64,000 nt of DNA from JAXMAR01 sp046350295 (GTDB lineage Bacteria > Planctomycetota > Planctomycetia > Gemmatales > Gemmataceae), in the NCBI GenBank assembly GCA_046350295.1, contig JAXMAR010000001.1, forward strand, positions 287,543-351,542. Reading direction: 5' to 3'. Within the stretch, counting starts at the first letter, position 1, and every line of letters starts with the position of its first letter. Below are positions 63,804 through 64,000 of the stretch, piece after piece. The notes below the pieces were generated by a model, which ran no database searches, was not told where the DNA came from, and saw only the letters and a list, made by a program, of their open reading frames with translations. Position numbers and translations under genes: made by a program.

Positions 63804-64000
63804 TGGATTCTCCGTGAAGAGTAGTGATGAAGGCTCGAACCGGTGTTAGCCGGCCGGCACGTTTGAGGGCGCGGCGCCGAGTGCGAGCCATCGGCGCGGA
63901 GGCGGTGCGACGCCTCGTTTCCTCTTGGCCGGGGGTGGCTGCGTGTGACGGAAAACTGCCGGATTTTCGGGTCGCATCGAAAGGAGAAGCAAAAGGCAAG
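63804..64000. other. Window end, no gene recognised
   Basis: These 197 bases contain the upstream region of the CPBP gene. An open frame on the minus strand shows no protein features. Confidence 0.4.

Overview
The window looks like about 64 kb of a GC-rich planctomycete chromosome, most like the Gemmataceae. The evidence is gene content: two DUF1559 prepilin-like proteins, two DUF1501 Tat-exported proteins, a DUF1549/DUF1553 (PSD1) protein, a TIGR03067 protein, DUF4058 and Uma2 proteins, GH57, WD40-like propeller proteins and several Gemmata-type hypothetical families. I see no rRNA, tRNA, CRISPR array or prophage.

Layout. 0.1-4.7 kb: FabZ-like dehydratase, nucleotide-sugar dehydrogenase, and a lipoprotein plus DUF1559 pair closed by a strong terminator. 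4.7-6 kb: a thioredoxin-like/PDZ protein with an in-frame UGA. 6-12.3 kb: frameshifted DUF4058, EF-G, an RsbRD-type histidine kinase and envelope proteins. 12.3-19 kb is accessory: DUF6985-like gene, ubiD remnant, broken toxin-antitoxin pair, RmuC, HNH-like protein and a complete IS630 element. 19-28.2 kb: FabH, an E2-like acyltransferase, an SDR and a 1338-residue zinc-ribbon/membrane/propeller protein. 28.6-37.5 kb: M24-like protein, gamma-carbonic anhydrase, Aat, and a run DUF1501 - small membrane protein - Uma2 - PSD1. 37.6-44.7 kb: mutM, a CxxCH-containing histidine kinase and recG on one strand; trpB and trpA on the other, separated by a long nested palindrome. 44.7-54.5 kb: propeller protein, PrmC, RHH protein, methyltransferase, an AhpD-like protein with an in-frame UGA, LpxA and an outer-membrane barrel. 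54.8-64 kb: cardiolipin synthase, GH57 enzyme, a nucleotidyltransferase-like pair, a cobalamin riboswitch upstream of a DUF1559 gene, DUF1501 and a CPBP protease.

The main result is two probable selenoprotein genes that a standard gene caller would split. At 4740-5951 a UGA sits in Cys-Asp-Pro-UGA-Gly-Asp-Cys of a thioredoxin-like domain and is followed by an 8-bp hairpin with a GGU loop. At 49792-50379 a UGA replaces the second cysteine of the AhpD signature E-x11-C-x2-C-x3-H. In both, the reading frame continues unchanged after the UGA, so these are not frameshifts. Together they suggest that this organism decodes UGA as selenocysteine.

A second result is a textbook cobalamin riboswitch in front of a lone DUF1559 gene rather than a B12 transport or synthesis gene. 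A caution: at least six otherwise well-conserved genes (DUF4058, gamma-carbonic anhydrase, a small membrane protein, recG, an RHH protein, DUF6932) carry single-base frameshifts, some in homopolymers. Assembly indels are a real possibility, and 'pseudogene' labels on those entries should be read that way.
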